Shown here: positions 10,877-20,400 of the stretch, in pieces
Layout of the letters: each line of letters starts with the position of its first letter
Numbering within the stretch: position 1 is the first letter of the stretch
The notes under the pieces: generated by a model
Databases searched by the model: none
What the model was told of the DNA's origin: nothing
The model's input: the letters and a program-made list of their open reading frames with translations, nothing else
Program-made: the position numbers and the translations under genes
From: Scolanthus callimorphus
Lineage: Eukaryota; Cnidaria; Anthozoa; Actiniaria; Edwardsiidae
DNA: 64,000 bases
Reading direction: 5' to 3'
NCBI GenBank assembly: GCA_033964015.1
Contig: JAWWUD010000062.1
Span: 310,001 to 374,000, forward strand

Positions 10877-11218
10877 CTAGACCTTCGTGAAAAGTCTTGA
10901 AACCTCTTGGAGGTAATATATCTTTGTTGAAAGGAAGTAATATACAAATTCTACAAGATCAGCAATAAGTGTGTTTGGTATTCTTCGTTTGCGGCGAATC
11001 ATTTCCCCATTAGGCGACCAAAACAAAATATCCTTAGAGACGGCTATACTATTCAGTAGTTCTCGGGCATCTTGATACGGAACAACATTTGACATCTGAT
11101 GATTCAACACATCTTTGATTCGAGGCTCTTCTTTGTTCTCATCGTGTTCACTCTCGTCATCGCTAGACATATCACTATCTGAGTCCAGTGAACGTTTCAT
11201 GATGAAAGCCAACGACAA
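10877..11218 (-). CDS. Hypothetical acidic protein of the ATPase element
   Basis: 113 residues starting at a GTG-like or internal ATG; an ATG at residue 7 (MKRSLDSDSDMSSDDESEHD) is the more likely start. The acidic N-terminus is followed by a folded-looking part with SKDILFWSPNGEMIRRKRRI. It lies upstream of, and in the same orientation as, the acidic Cys-pair ORF. Its 5-prime end faces the zinc finger-ATPase gene across about 360 bp, which suggests a shared divergent promoter that now contains a poly-C repeat. Function unknown. Confidence 0.5.
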   Translation of the reverse strand: MSLAFIMKRSLDSDSDMSSDDESEHDENKEEPRIKDVLNHQMSNVVPYQDARELLNSIAVSKDILFWSPNGEMIRRKRRIPNTLIADLVEFVYYFLSTKIYYLQEVSRLFTKV

Positions 11219-11427
11219 ATGATTTGATCCTCAAACGTGACTTGTATTTATACCCTCAGGGCAGCAATGCCAAAATGTAGGGACGAGTAGGTCTTGACAA
11301 ACCCGTTCTCTTTATGTGATAAGATTTGCTTTTTCTCTTTGAAAGGGGTAGAACCACTAGCCAAGGCGCCTAGGTCCTCCCCGTGTCGTCTTATGTTACT
11401 AAACTCTTCGTCACTCGATGGAATCAG

Positions 11428-11560
11428 GGCCGTAGCTAGCATAGGGTCAGAGGAAGTAAAATGGCCCCCCAGCGAATTAAAATTTTTAGTGTCAACATGT
11501 GGAGAAAAGCCTGCTTGCCCCCCCCCCCCCCCCCCCCCCCCCCATGACCAAGGCCTCACA
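11428..11560. repeat. Dispersed repeat with poly-C tract
   Basis: Starts GGGCCGTAGCTAGCATAGGGTC and includes a ~27-bp C run near 11517-11543, then CATGACCAAGGCCT. An inverted relative with a G run lies at 29450-29625. It has a MITE-like composition and lies between the divergent ORFs of the ATPase element. Confidence 0.7.
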
Positions 11561-11581
11561 AGCGGTTGAAGTGTAAACAGC

Positions 11582-12015
11582 ATGGTAAAGAAAGCTGTTT
11601 GTCCAGAGTGTGGAACAGGATTTTCACGTCATTATGATATGGAGAGACACAAAAAGAAATATCATCCAAACATTGCTACAGGTGAAACAAGCCAGAGCCT
11701 TCCAGACCTTCCAGTTTTGGTGTTCGAGAACCATGTGGTCCCTTTCAACTTTAGCATCCTTTTACCTGTATGGTGGCGGGAATGATCGGAAGTGAAAAAA
11801 CCGTTTGGGTACAGAAACTACTGGAGCATGCGCGAAAAACCATCTCACCCCCACCTCAACGCATAGTCTGGTGCTATGCTCAGTGGCAACCAGCCTGCAC
11901 CGCCTTAGCCATGTCTTCACCACAAATAGAATTCGTAAAAGGAATCCCAAATAATGTTGAGCAAGACTCATACTTTGACGTGCATATGCGGAATCTCATT
12001 GTCATTGACGATCAG
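11582..12015 (+). pseudogene. C2H2 zinc finger plus P-loop ATPase, N-terminal part
   Basis: The ORF opens with a classical C2H2 finger (CPECGTGF... H-x4-H, residues 7-28), then a linker. A one-base frameshift near 11752 moves to the frame holding HPFTCMVAG and a P-loop. The Walker A region reads GMIGSEKT, where the family pattern GxxGxGKT would have Gly instead of Glu. Further on come SPPPQRIVWCY and a Walker B-like NLIVIDDQ. The reading then stops at the border of the CCATGG-armed insertion. From memory, such zinc finger-ATPase proteins are widespread in invertebrate mobile elements and resemble viral FtsK/HerA or A32-like DNA-packaging ATPases. The frameshift, the Walker A change and the insertions make this copy inactive. 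Confidence 0.7.
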
Positions 12016-12029
12016 AGTGCCCCAGTTTC

Positions 12030-12495
12030 ACAACCACGGTTGAACCATGGTCGACCATGATTTGACCATGGTTTTCCATGGTTTTGGACCATGGTCAACC
12101 ATGTTTTGGCAATGAAAATACCATGGTTGACCATGGTCGACCATGTGCGTTAAATGGCACCAGATCCAACCATGGTCAACCATGGTTTGAATACTGCGAC
12201 ATATAGACAATGGCAGACCATGGTTGGCCACGGTCGACCATGGTCCAGTTACCATGGTCGAACATGGTTGACCATGGTTGCTTCACAAATCTCCTGCAGC
12301 TATTCATGTCGATTTGAAACATGGTCAACCATGGAAAACCATGGCGAAACATGGTAGGTCATGGTCGACCATGTTCCAGCTACCATGGTCAAACATGGTG
12401 GACCGTGGTTGCAAGAAACGTAGCCAATCATGGAAAACCATGGTCAAACACGATACTCCATCGTTGAGCATATTATCCTGCAAACCATGATCATA
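12030..12495. repeat. Left CCATGG array
   Basis: More than a dozen CCATGG words appear, mostly as ACCATGGTYRACCATGG, spaced irregularly (about 12 to 60 bp). Frames such as WSTMVQPWL in this region are products of the repeat. Confidence 0.9.
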
Positions 12496-13438
12496 AGCAG
12501 ATAGGTTGACAATAATGAATAACCCAAGCCAAACTTCTTGATTTGCTTTTGGTCATAAAATTCTAAATTAAATGAGGTCACATAGTCATAGGAAACATTA
12601 ATAAAAAAAACTACAAAACGCTAAACAATATATATATTATATCTTTTATTAAAATTATCGGCACAACCCTACCACTCTCAAGAAATATCATAAATTACAT
12701 TCACACATACAAACATCATACATACATTAAATCCAATGTCCTTTTGTAAAGAAGCGTTCATGCCAGACACACAGAAGAATGAGATTTCACTCAAGGGTGA
12801 GTTTACTAACCTGACGGCGCAGGGAGAAATCAACTTCCATATGTACAAAATAGGATTTCATTATTCCTGTACAACTGTAAATTTTCAAATTTTGCTGAAT
12901 ACACAAGTCCATATTATAGGAAGGCTTGAGTCATTCCCTTTCATTGTTTTTGGCTGGAGAAGCATCTATAAAAAGAACAATAAGAGTTGGCTTCTTTTAA
13001 CAATACATTTTTAATTGATAGTGTTATTAGATAAAAATAAAACTGAAAGGTCATTCCTCAACATTTGCATGTGCTGAACATCCTGTTAGGAGGTTGTAGT
13101 AAACACACTTTTCAACACACTTCCATGGGGGGTATGGATATTTTTGGAACCACACATTTTTCCATAAGTCAGACAAGTGTGTCAAAATTGTAAAATTCTT
13201 CCTCCCCCCTAAAAATATTTATGATACTTTTCTGCCTCTATCAACTCAATAGAGCACAATGTTTCCACTGTTTGGGGCAAAATGATGGCAAAAGAATGCT
13301 TTGTACTAAACAAAATTATAACAAAATAGAAACCAAAAGGAGTAAACACAAATGAAATACCAGGTGATCCCCCGTGTCAGCACTTGATATCTTCACATGT
13401 GAAAATCACACACTTGCCTAATGCTCGATGCTTGATTT
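12496..13438. other. Interior of the CCATGG element, no gene recognised
   Basis: AT-rich. A 92-residue plus-strand frame (12736-13014) starts MSFCKEAFMPDTQKNEIS and has ordinary-looking composition but no motif or splice context that I can identify. Confidence 0.3.
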
Positions 13439-13842
13439 TAAGCAATTATTGGATGAGGTTTTTGTGATTTCCAGAATAAACAATGTCGAGACAGTCCACT
13501 TGGCGGGACATTGTTTATTCTGGAAATCACAAAAACCGAATTCAATAATAATAATTCAATAATTGTTTTATTATACATTGATAATAATAATAATAATAAT
13601 ATAATAATTCAATAATAATAATTCAATAATTGTTTTATTATACATTGATTCAGTGAAAATACTTTTCTTTTTATTTTACACAAGCGCATTGTTAAAATAG
13701 GGTAAGTGCTCTAGTCCCATGATGCATCAGCATGCTGATTCTTGAAGACCCTCAAAGTGTGTGATTCCCAAAGTAAAGCGCGCCCTCTTAGCCAATCAGA
13801 ATTGATATAGTGAGTACAATGTATAATAATCAAGCAAATTTC
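13439..13842. mobile_element. Second copy of the 402-bp MITE
   Basis: Shares AAGCAATTATTGGATGAGG, the AATAAACAATGTCGAGACA stem and the CCAATCAGAATTGATATAG tail with 8399-8800. It has lost part of the first loop and gained an (AAT)n expansion near 13545-13625. A clear target duplication is no longer visible. Confidence 0.88.
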
Positions 13843-14660
13843 GTATTTCATTGATGTCTAATAATAAACAGAACATTACTTGACCACTTGGAGTTACAAC
13901 TTTTATCTTCTTGTGTTAAAAATTTATCTCATGTTCCGGGGGCTCAAATAATACATTTTCAACACTCAAAGATAAAATTTGTATCTCTGTGCAGTCATTC
14001 ATAGCAAACATGTAAAATTTATCAAAATGGATTGCTTACTGTGTAGCATACAGTTAAGGAGCTTGACTCCAATCCAGACCAATCCCTCACTGAGCCTTCT
14101 ATTCTATAACATATCAGCACATCTCTGATGGTACATGTATTAACTCAAGGCATTTCCCAATCTATCAGCATCAGGTCCTTTCTCAGTGCACTCTGTCAGT
14201 AAAACAAAGTCTGAATCAAGAGCTGTATTAAGTTCAGTAGTAACATAAACATTGTGCACAGAAACATAAACATTGTGCACAGAAACATTGTGTTACATGC
14301 TTACTCTGACAAACTGCCATGGGTTCAAACACAGCCCTTAATCTTTTATTCAATTTGAGATCTAACCATATCTAAGGAAACTTAGAAAGTACACACACAT
14401 AATCAATGACAGAACTTCTTGTTTAAGTTGTTCCGTGCGATCTCTTGTTGTTTATCAGATCGTGTGAAGGGGGCTCACATTTCGCATTCACATTCCACAC
14501 GAGCTGGACAAAATCGAAGGGAATAATTAACGGAATATTGCCCAATACGTTCAAGAAAACCAGGGAAATGAGAAGAAAAATCAGAGAGAATTCCCATTTC
14601 TCTAACAATTCCCTTGGTAAACTAAGAAACTCGCATATCACATGTTGTAGTCGTACGTAC

Positions 14661-14702
14661 CCGTGCGCGTGATCGAACGATGAACCTTCCTTGCTTGGCC
14701 AT
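14661..14702 (-). CDS. Candidate first coding exon (14 codons)
   Basis: ATG followed by an open frame reading MAKQGRFIVRSRAR, ended by a CACGG/GTACGT donor in phase 0. It is the minus-strand partner of the candidate exon at 14948. Support is only the ATG and the donor; no second exon was found, and such short combinations occur by chance. Confidence 0.22.
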
Positions 14703-14947
14703 TGTGCAAGTACATTGGACTTCGATCGCGCCAAAAACTTCCTCTACTACTGTGAACTGTTACTATGAATGGCTGTTTGAATTGAGCTTAAATAAAACCA
14801 TAGTGAAGATTAAATAAAAGAGAACAGTTCAGCTCGATCTGCCATCCAGTGCTTCAGCTGATTCAAATCGATGTAAACGGTCGCATGAGCCAGCGGTATT
14901 GGGGTCAGCCAGTCAGCAGTCAGAGGCTTGGCTGCATAGCCAACAAA

Positions 14948-15051
14948 ATGTCCGGAGTAGTGGAAAGACGTGTCGAACTTCCATCCGCTATAGTTCCTGT
15001 ACCTATTAAGCCCATGGGGATTTTTGCTGATATTCAATGGAAACCCGAAAA
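14948..15051 (+). CDS. Candidate first coding exon (about 34 codons)
   Basis: An ATG in a good context (AACAAAATGT) opens a frame starting MSGVVERRVELPSAIVPVP and closes at a strong GAAAA/GTAAGT donor. The minus strand of the same stretch is also open. No continuing exon was recognised downstream, where the direct repeat begins. It may be a gene fragment captured by the surrounding element. Confidence 0.25.
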
Positions 15052-15729
15052 GTAAGTACACACACACCTATAATTAATGGCAGAACTTATTGTTTAAGGC
15101 TGTTCCGTGCGATCTCTTCTTGTTATCAGATGGTGAGACGGGCTCACATTTCGCATTCACATTCCACACGAGCGGATGTGACAAAATCGAGGGGAATTTT
15201 TTATAATCCGGGGCTGATATCATTCTGTACCCTGCATATTTTAAAATGAGTCTGCTGTCCAGTTGTCTGAATTAGCCATAGAAATCTGCATTTGATCATT
15301 CAGACTTCGTTTTTTGCTTGTTTCTTTGTGGTATGTACTAAAACTTCGATAAAACTCGCCTCATGTCGATAGTCTTATCAACCTCCCATCTAAGACTCAG
15401 GGACTATTCGCCGCTAATCATTTCACCTATTGGTTTCACTATAACAGTCATACAAACTCTACATTTACTCTGGTTGCATTGTAAATTATTCCTGTAGGTT
15501 TTATTCAGAATTGGTGAATCACTTTGCGATTTGTTTCACTAAAGTCATATGAAATTCGCTATAATAAGCTTAAATACAAAATAAACACAAAGTATAGTCG
15601 AAAACAATTAAAATTATAATACCTATCAGTGAGCGCCCTTAACGGTTGTCTACTAAATTGTAGGCACTGACTTTTCAAACCATTGAAAAGTTAATTCTGT
15701 TTTTGTAAATATGACAGGGGGAGTGTTCA

Positions 15730-16195
15730 CCATGGTCTATCGTGGTAGACCATGTTCTCTGCAGTTCTAAGGCAACACTCAGGGAATCTTAAAAACATTT
15801 ATCAGTGTCCTTTTAAAAAGTCGCTTACTAAATTGTAGGCAGTACAAGTATTAATGCTATAAACATGTGAAGTATCACTTTTTGTAAATATGACTTGGTG
15901 ATTGTTTACCATGGTCTACCATGGTGGACCATGATCTCTGAAGTCATAAGTTTAAACACTCAAAAACAGAAAAAAATGCTAAACAAAGTTTTAAAATTTG
16001 TATACTAAATTGATAGAGATGTTTTCATGCCAATAAAACATAAATTTCTTAAATTCAAGGAATTCATTATTTTGACCATGGTCAACTGTGGACCATGGTC
16101 TATACAAAAAGTTGACCACAGTCAGTCACCATGGTTTAAGCACGGTCGACCATGGTACACCATGGTTGACAGTGAAAAACCATGGTACCATGGTC
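15730..16195. repeat. Right CCATGG array
   Basis: Contains CATGGTCTACCATGGTGGACC and further CCATGG words, densest at 16075-16195. Two ~150-bp blocks (from about 15640 and 15820) repeat GTCTACTAAATTGTAGGCA followed by a CCATGG pair. Confidence 0.85.
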
Positions 16196-16209
16196 AACGT
16201 GAGACTGGG

Positions 16210-16417
16210 ATGATTGAAAGTGGGAATGACAACAGGATTGCAAACTTGTTCACAAAGGGATCCCATTATCGAAATCTATCAGTGATTTATATCCTGCAAA
16301 ACCTATACCACCAAGGGAAAGTCAATCGAAACATATCCTTAAACAGCCACTACTTAGTCCTATTCAAGAACCCAAGAGACCAATTGCAGTGATCACATTG
16401 GCCAAACAGATGTACCC
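16210..16417 (+). pseudogene. P-loop ATPase, middle part between two insertions
   Basis: Continues the ATPase after the 4.2-kb insertion. It includes NLFTKGSHYRNLSVIYILQN and SLNSHYLVLFKNPRDQLQ, which match the sensor and arginine-rich region after Walker B in this family as I know it. A further one-base shift near 16388 is needed to reach the last codons before the palindromic insertion. Strong amino-acid coherence on both sides of the insertions is the main support. Confidence 0.72.
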
Positions 16418-17618
16418 ACAGGCAGCCCAAGTATAATGGTCGTTTAAAAAAAAATATTCTGGCTTGGCGATATTTATAGTGTTTATGTGGCTTTGTGTAA
16501 GAGTAATCGAAAAAATCTCCAAATTGCTATAAAATCGTCACTGAGTTCTGGTAAATTATGGCAAATAAAAGTAGAAGACTTACATTAAGTTGTCCTGTTG
16601 TCCTTTCCTCGTCTAGAGGCGTTTAAGAGTGTTTACGAGGGTTCCACCGGGCCCCTCTAACCAGAGGGGAAGGCTCCAAACAACAATATCGAACGCCTCG
16701 CATCGCGACCGAATTTCTTCTATAAATCGCCACTCGATCGGCGCCCTAATCACACCAGGAGAACCGTCTTGCATATATCTTTCCTACAAAGCAGCGCTGT
16801 CTCGATTAAAACATCCGAACACGGTGAATTTCGGTATTTTTTCCGTTGAACTTCGAAAAGCCAATTTCACCGACTTGCGAAGTCAGGGGCCCTTTGGCCC
16901 CAGGAAAACCGTTGCTCCAGTTACAGCGTTATCCTAGCCAGGCCTTCTGGCTTGAAAGCCAGGCCTTCTGGCTTGATAGCCAGGCCTTCTTGCAAAAAGT
17001 CACTGTCACATGTAGGGGCAGGCTAAATGTGCATGTCGTTCACAATCCCCATTGGCTATCAAGCCAGAAGGCCTGGCTATCAAGCCAGAAGGCCTGGCTA
17101 GGATAACGCTGTAACTGGAGCAACGGTTTTCCTGGGGCCAAAGGGCCCCTGACTTCGCAAGTCGGTGAAATTGGCTTGTCGAAGTTCAACGGAAAAAATA
17201 CCGAAATTCACCGTGTTCGGATGTTTTAATCGAGACAGCGCTGCTTTGTAGGAAAGATATATGCAAGACGGTTCTCCTGGTGTGATTAGGGCGCCGATCG
17301 AGTGGCGATTTATCGAAGAAATTCGGTCGCGATGCGAGGCGTTCGATATTGTTGTTTGGAGCCTTCCCCTCTGGTTAGAGGGGCCCGGTGGAACCCTCGT
17401 AAACACTCTTAAACGCCTCTAGACGAGGAAAGGACAACAGGACAACTTAATGTAAGTCTTCTACTTTTATTTGCCATAATTTACTAGAGCTCAGTGACGA
17501 TTTTATAGCAATTTAGCGAGTTTTTCGATTACTCTTACACAAAGCCACATAAACACTATAAATATCGCCAAGCCAGAATATATTTTTTTTAAACGACCAT
17601 TATACTTGGGCTGCCTGT
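16418..17618. mobile_element. 1.2-kb palindromic (fold-back) element with perfect 9-bp target duplication
   Basis: The ends are perfect inverted ACAGGCAGCCCAAGTATAAT. The arms (about 580 bp each) are nearly identical, around a short spacer near 17000-17040 that itself has tandem AGCCAGGCCTTCTGGCT units. GATGTACCC lies on both sides (16409-16417, 17619-17627). Removing the element and one copy leaves the ATPase reading frame continuous. Long arms and a 9-bp duplication fit Mutator-like or Drosophila FB-like elements. No transposase is encoded. Confidence 0.92.
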
Positions 17619-17916
17619 GATGTACCCACGCAACACGCACTATTTTCTTGAGAAGTATAAAGAGGCCGTCAGGAAACCTTTTGGCTACCTATTTGTTGAC
17701 TTAAAACCAGCAACCAACGACAACTGCAGACTAAGCACCAATGTCCTTCCTGGGGAAGTGTCAGCCAGTGAGAAAAAGGATGACGCTATCGGGGAAGAGC
17801 TTCTTTTAAGGAGCTTAAAAGTTCCGGATATTGTGTGGTGGAACAGAGATTACTTTGAAAATTTTGTTTATGGTACCTGGGTATTCATCCCAAGGTATCA
17901 ACTGAAGTTGGTGTAA
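17619..17916 (+). pseudogene. P-loop ATPase, C-terminal part
   Basis: The reading frame enters from the second copy of the 9-bp target duplication GATGTACCC and continues with THYFLEKYKEAVRKPFGYLF and a TNVLPGE motif near the usual C-terminus. The open frame then runs to a stop at 17916 through less characteristic sequence. An overlapping 81-residue minus-strand frame (17815-18060, starting MEEDEKWNLF) could be a separate small ORF of the element reading inward from the right TIR; I cannot decide. Confidence 0.65.
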
Positions 17917-18260
17917 AAATACAACAGCCCATCTCCAAGAGGAATGAAGTGGAATGTCCAGCATATGACAGACTCCATAGGCTGTTTCCCAAACTCGGTC
18001 AGGCTCCACGTAATCTTTTGCTCGGTCATAAAACAAATTCCACTTTTCGTCTTCCTCCATCTTGTGACAATTATGTTCTTTTTACGTGGTTACCTTTTGG
18101 CAGCCAGAGCAATGGACAAAGGATAATGGGGTAATAGGATGAACAAAGAGTTCTGCGTAGCAAAGGTATAGGATTTTTGAAATGAACGCTATCATTGCGC
18201 CTTTCTCTTTTGCATCTACTTCATCCACTGTTAATGATGTTTCCTTCTTTGCGTTTCATG

Positions 18261-18520
18261 ATCTCGCTTGTCTTTTCTTGAACTTCGTTCGATCTGGATG
18301 GTTGGGCTTGAATGATTGGAGCCATAGGAGCTCTGCTTATATTGACTCTGAGTACAATAGAAACCGCAAGCACATGGTCGAGACAAAAGAAACCGCAGCC
18401 AAGTGTTGAACACACCTCATTACTATACGTATTCCTCCGCAAAAAAAAAGAACAAAAAACAATGTGTAAACAATCTTAATGTATTCCTCCGCAATAAAGA
18501 ACAAAGGAGCACCTGTGTCA
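18261..18520 (-). repeat. Right terminal inverted repeat with extra motif copies
   Basis: Inverted copy of the left end. GTATTCCTCCGCAA occurs near 18431, 18483 and again near 18588, so the outer right end has been partly duplicated and its exact terminus is unclear. Confidence 0.8.
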
Positions 18521-18524
18521 ACAA

Positions 18525-19360
18525 TCAACCGCAAGATCATTAATTCCGCGTGGTCAACGCTCATTAATTCAACCGCGATGTTCATTACGTATTCCTCCGC
18601 AAAATTAGTATTCGGCCCCTCCTATACTACTTTCCTTCATTCGGAACACAGCTCTACGTCATCATTTAAAATGTATTTTCGCGGTTTGCAAATTAGCGGA
18701 AAAATATTCTTTCGACGGTATGTATTATCCCTTGATAATGCAAAAGCATTCCAGCCTTACCACTATTTTAGTGTCATTAATAGACTGAACACATATTAGA
18801 ATCTAAAGAGCTTTTCTGAACAGTGCTACAGTCTATAAAATTGCCGCATTGAATCTTATTAATTAACAAAAGAACATAATTAAAACTAGAAATAATCTAA
18901 GATTAATAAGTGCGTTTCCCTGAACTTTTAACAATTGTGATGCCTATTAGACTGAGATCATTAGAATGCAATTGCTTTTGAGCTTTTCATTCATGGCGCA
19001 TGTATTTTTCGAGAAATATTTTGGTCCTGGCTCAGACAGGCTCTTGATGGTCTCTGTCAATTCTCTTTAGTTTGCTTTTTCTAGTAGGACCCCTTATACT
19101 GTTTTTTAATATTATGCATTGCATTGCCAACTAGCAAAGTGTCAAGTTCATCAGAAGCATAACTTTTTTTTCTTTTCTGGAAACATTGATCACATGGTCA
19201 GAAGCTGTGCCACATAAACAGAATTTAAGTCATACAGGGTTCCATGATTAAATTTTGAACATACATGTGAAAAGCCATGTAGGGCTGTGAACTGTCCATT
19301 CTGAGAAGTAAGTAGGAATTGTATTTAAAGTCTGATCATAGAAAACTGACATTTGGCACA
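18525..19360. other. No feature seen
   Basis: AT-rich sequence right of the ATPase element. No exon or repeat supported apart from one more GTATTCCTCCGCAAAA motif near 18588. Confidence 0.35.
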
Positions 19361-19364
19361 AATC

Positions 19365-19585
19365 AGAGCTTGGATTTGAGTTGGCTTTCAGACCCAAAAC
19401 AGGTCCCCCAGCGAAGCAACTGGGATTTGTGTTGACTCAGACCCAAATCACGCCCAGCGAAGCAACTGGGATTTGTGTTGACGTTCAGACCCAACTCAGG
19501 TCACCCAGCAAAGAAACTGGGATTTGTGTTGTCGTTGAGACCAAAATCAGGCAACCCAGCAAAGAAACTGGAATTTCTTCTCTCT
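19365..19585. repeat. ~51-bp tandem repeat next to a tRNA-like sequence
   Basis: Four to five units contain AACTGGGATTTGTGTTG and CAGACCCAA. The unit starts are 46, 51 and 51 bp apart (19421, 19467, 19518, 19569). Confidence 0.85.
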
Positions 19586-19667
19586 GTGTTCTTCTGACAT
19601 TCGGTCGAAGACACACGCACCCTAAGTATGCCTACCAGAGAAAACTACCTGGATCTGAAAAAAATCC

Positions 19668-19739
19668 AGGCTGAGTGGGATTCGAACCCACGACCTTCGG
19701 GTATCTAGACCGCCGCTCTACCAACTAAGCTATCAGCCC
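19668..19739 (-). tRNA. tRNA-like sequence, probable pseudogene or SINE head
   Basis: 72 nt with a seven-pair acceptor stem (first pair G-U), a D arm with TAGCTTAGTTGGTAGAGC (A box) and a perfect T arm GTGGGTTCGAATCCCAC (B box). The variable loop is five bases. The anticodon stem has mismatches at two of five positions and the loop CTAGATA would give anticodon AGA, yet there is no long variable arm as serine tRNAs need. I therefore think it is not a working tRNA. The tandem repeat on its 3-prime side is consistent with a tRNA-derived SINE. Confidence 0.6.
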
Positions 19740-19744
19740 GTTGG

Positions 19745-20107
19745 GATTGGTGTGTGGGTCGAATCCCTACTCATTGCCAAACTAAGGCAGGATTTTCATA
19801 CCATGTAGACTGACACACGCACCCGCGTGGCGAAGATCGATCCGCCGTAAAAACGCTCAGGGAGAAATATAACGTTGTTTTCTTAGCCAAAAATGTACTG
19901 CAGAGTGATTTGATGTTGTGATCAATGTCACCTTTCATTGAGTCTTTTGTCCAAACACAAGTAAAAAATCCACGCACAAGAACTGTGCAGAACTTCTTGT
20001 CTCTTACCATGCGCTCAGTGACTCGTCAACAGTTCACCTCGAGGTATAAAACAGCCTTCCCGTGAAAGAGCATGTCTCTTCCGAAATCGGAAGGGGCAAT
20101 CAAATCA
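19745..20107. other. No feature seen
   Basis: Nothing supported between the tRNA-like sequence and the recombinase relic. Confidence 0.35.
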
Positions 20108-20400
20108 GCGAGGTTTATCATACACGCGCGTGCGGGAGCTAGTCAAGGAGGTGAACGAGGGAATCGCAGACACCACTAGGATCCGCGGGCATAGCCTGAC
20201 AGCAGGAGGAGCTATGGCTGCATTAACTGCGGAATACAGAACAGGCTCTTCGAAAGACACGGCCGTTATCTATTTATTTTTTCCTTGCTGACCGCCCAGC
20301 AATAATCCTCAGGGGTCGCTGAACTGGTAGATAGATAGACTGCGTGAAGGACGATTTGGTCTCCTTCCTATCGGTTTCTCGAAATCTTGGCATTTAATAA
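20108..20400 (+). pseudogene. DIRS/Ngaro-type tyrosine recombinase C-terminal relic
   Basis: The plus-strand frame gives YTRVRELVKEVNEGIADTT and then GHSLTAGGAMAALTA. This corresponds to the HxxR box of DIRS-like recombinases (HSLRAGG in active relatives) with the catalytic Arg changed to Thr. After a disturbed stretch, CVKDDLVSFL marks the expected C-terminal tyrosine region, where Cys stands in place of Tyr. Several frame breaks. It resembles the recombinase of the Ngaro-like element at 52.6 kb but belongs to another copy or family. Confidence 0.65.

Larger units (their letters stand above)
14392..15200. repeat. Direct repeat pair of ~135 bp
   Basis: 14392-14530 and 15055-15200 share ACTTCTTGTTTAAG-like sequence, TGTTCCGTGCGATCTCTT, and CTCACATTTCGCATTCACAT with CCACACGAGC. 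About 660 bp separates them; the space between holds two candidate short exons pointing away from each other. Confidence 0.8.
12021..16209. mobile_element. 4.2-kb insertion with CCATGG-repeat arms
   Basis: It splits the ATPase frame right after NLIVIDDQ. The ends are short inverted repeats: CCCAGTTTCAC at the left and GTGAGACTGGG at the right. Inside each end, several hundred bases are built from variants of ACCATGGTCGACCATGG (12030-12495 and 15730-16195), each of which is itself palindromic, so the ends can form many small hairpins. The 3.2-kb interior carries a copy of the 402-bp MITE, a direct repeat pair and two possible short exons. No target-site duplication was recognised. Confidence 0.75.
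9528..18520. mobile_element. Large TIR-bounded element carrying a packaging-ATPase-like gene
   Basis: The ends are ~200-bp inverted repeats that share TTGCGGAGGAATACGTA, then TCTCGACCATGTGC and a block around CATTCAAGCCCAACCATCC. The inside carries two small plus-strand ORFs, two acidic minus-strand ORFs and a broken C2H2 plus P-loop ATPase gene. Subtracting the two later insertions (about 4.2 and 1.2 kb) leaves roughly 3.5 kb. A packaging ATPase inside TIRs recalls Polintons and Polinton-like viruses, but no family B polymerase, integrase or capsid gene is visible, so this is either an internally deleted copy or a distinct small family. All coding parts look inactive. Confidence 0.75.

Noticed and set aside
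16629..17406. Identical 102-residue frames on opposite strands (MFTRVPPGPSNQRG...)
   Set aside because: They are the two arms of the fold-back element. Equal peptides on both strands follow from the palindrome and are not evidence of coding.
19668..19739. Functional tRNA gene
   Set aside because: The anticodon stem has two mismatches and the implied anticodon AGA conflicts with the short variable loop.
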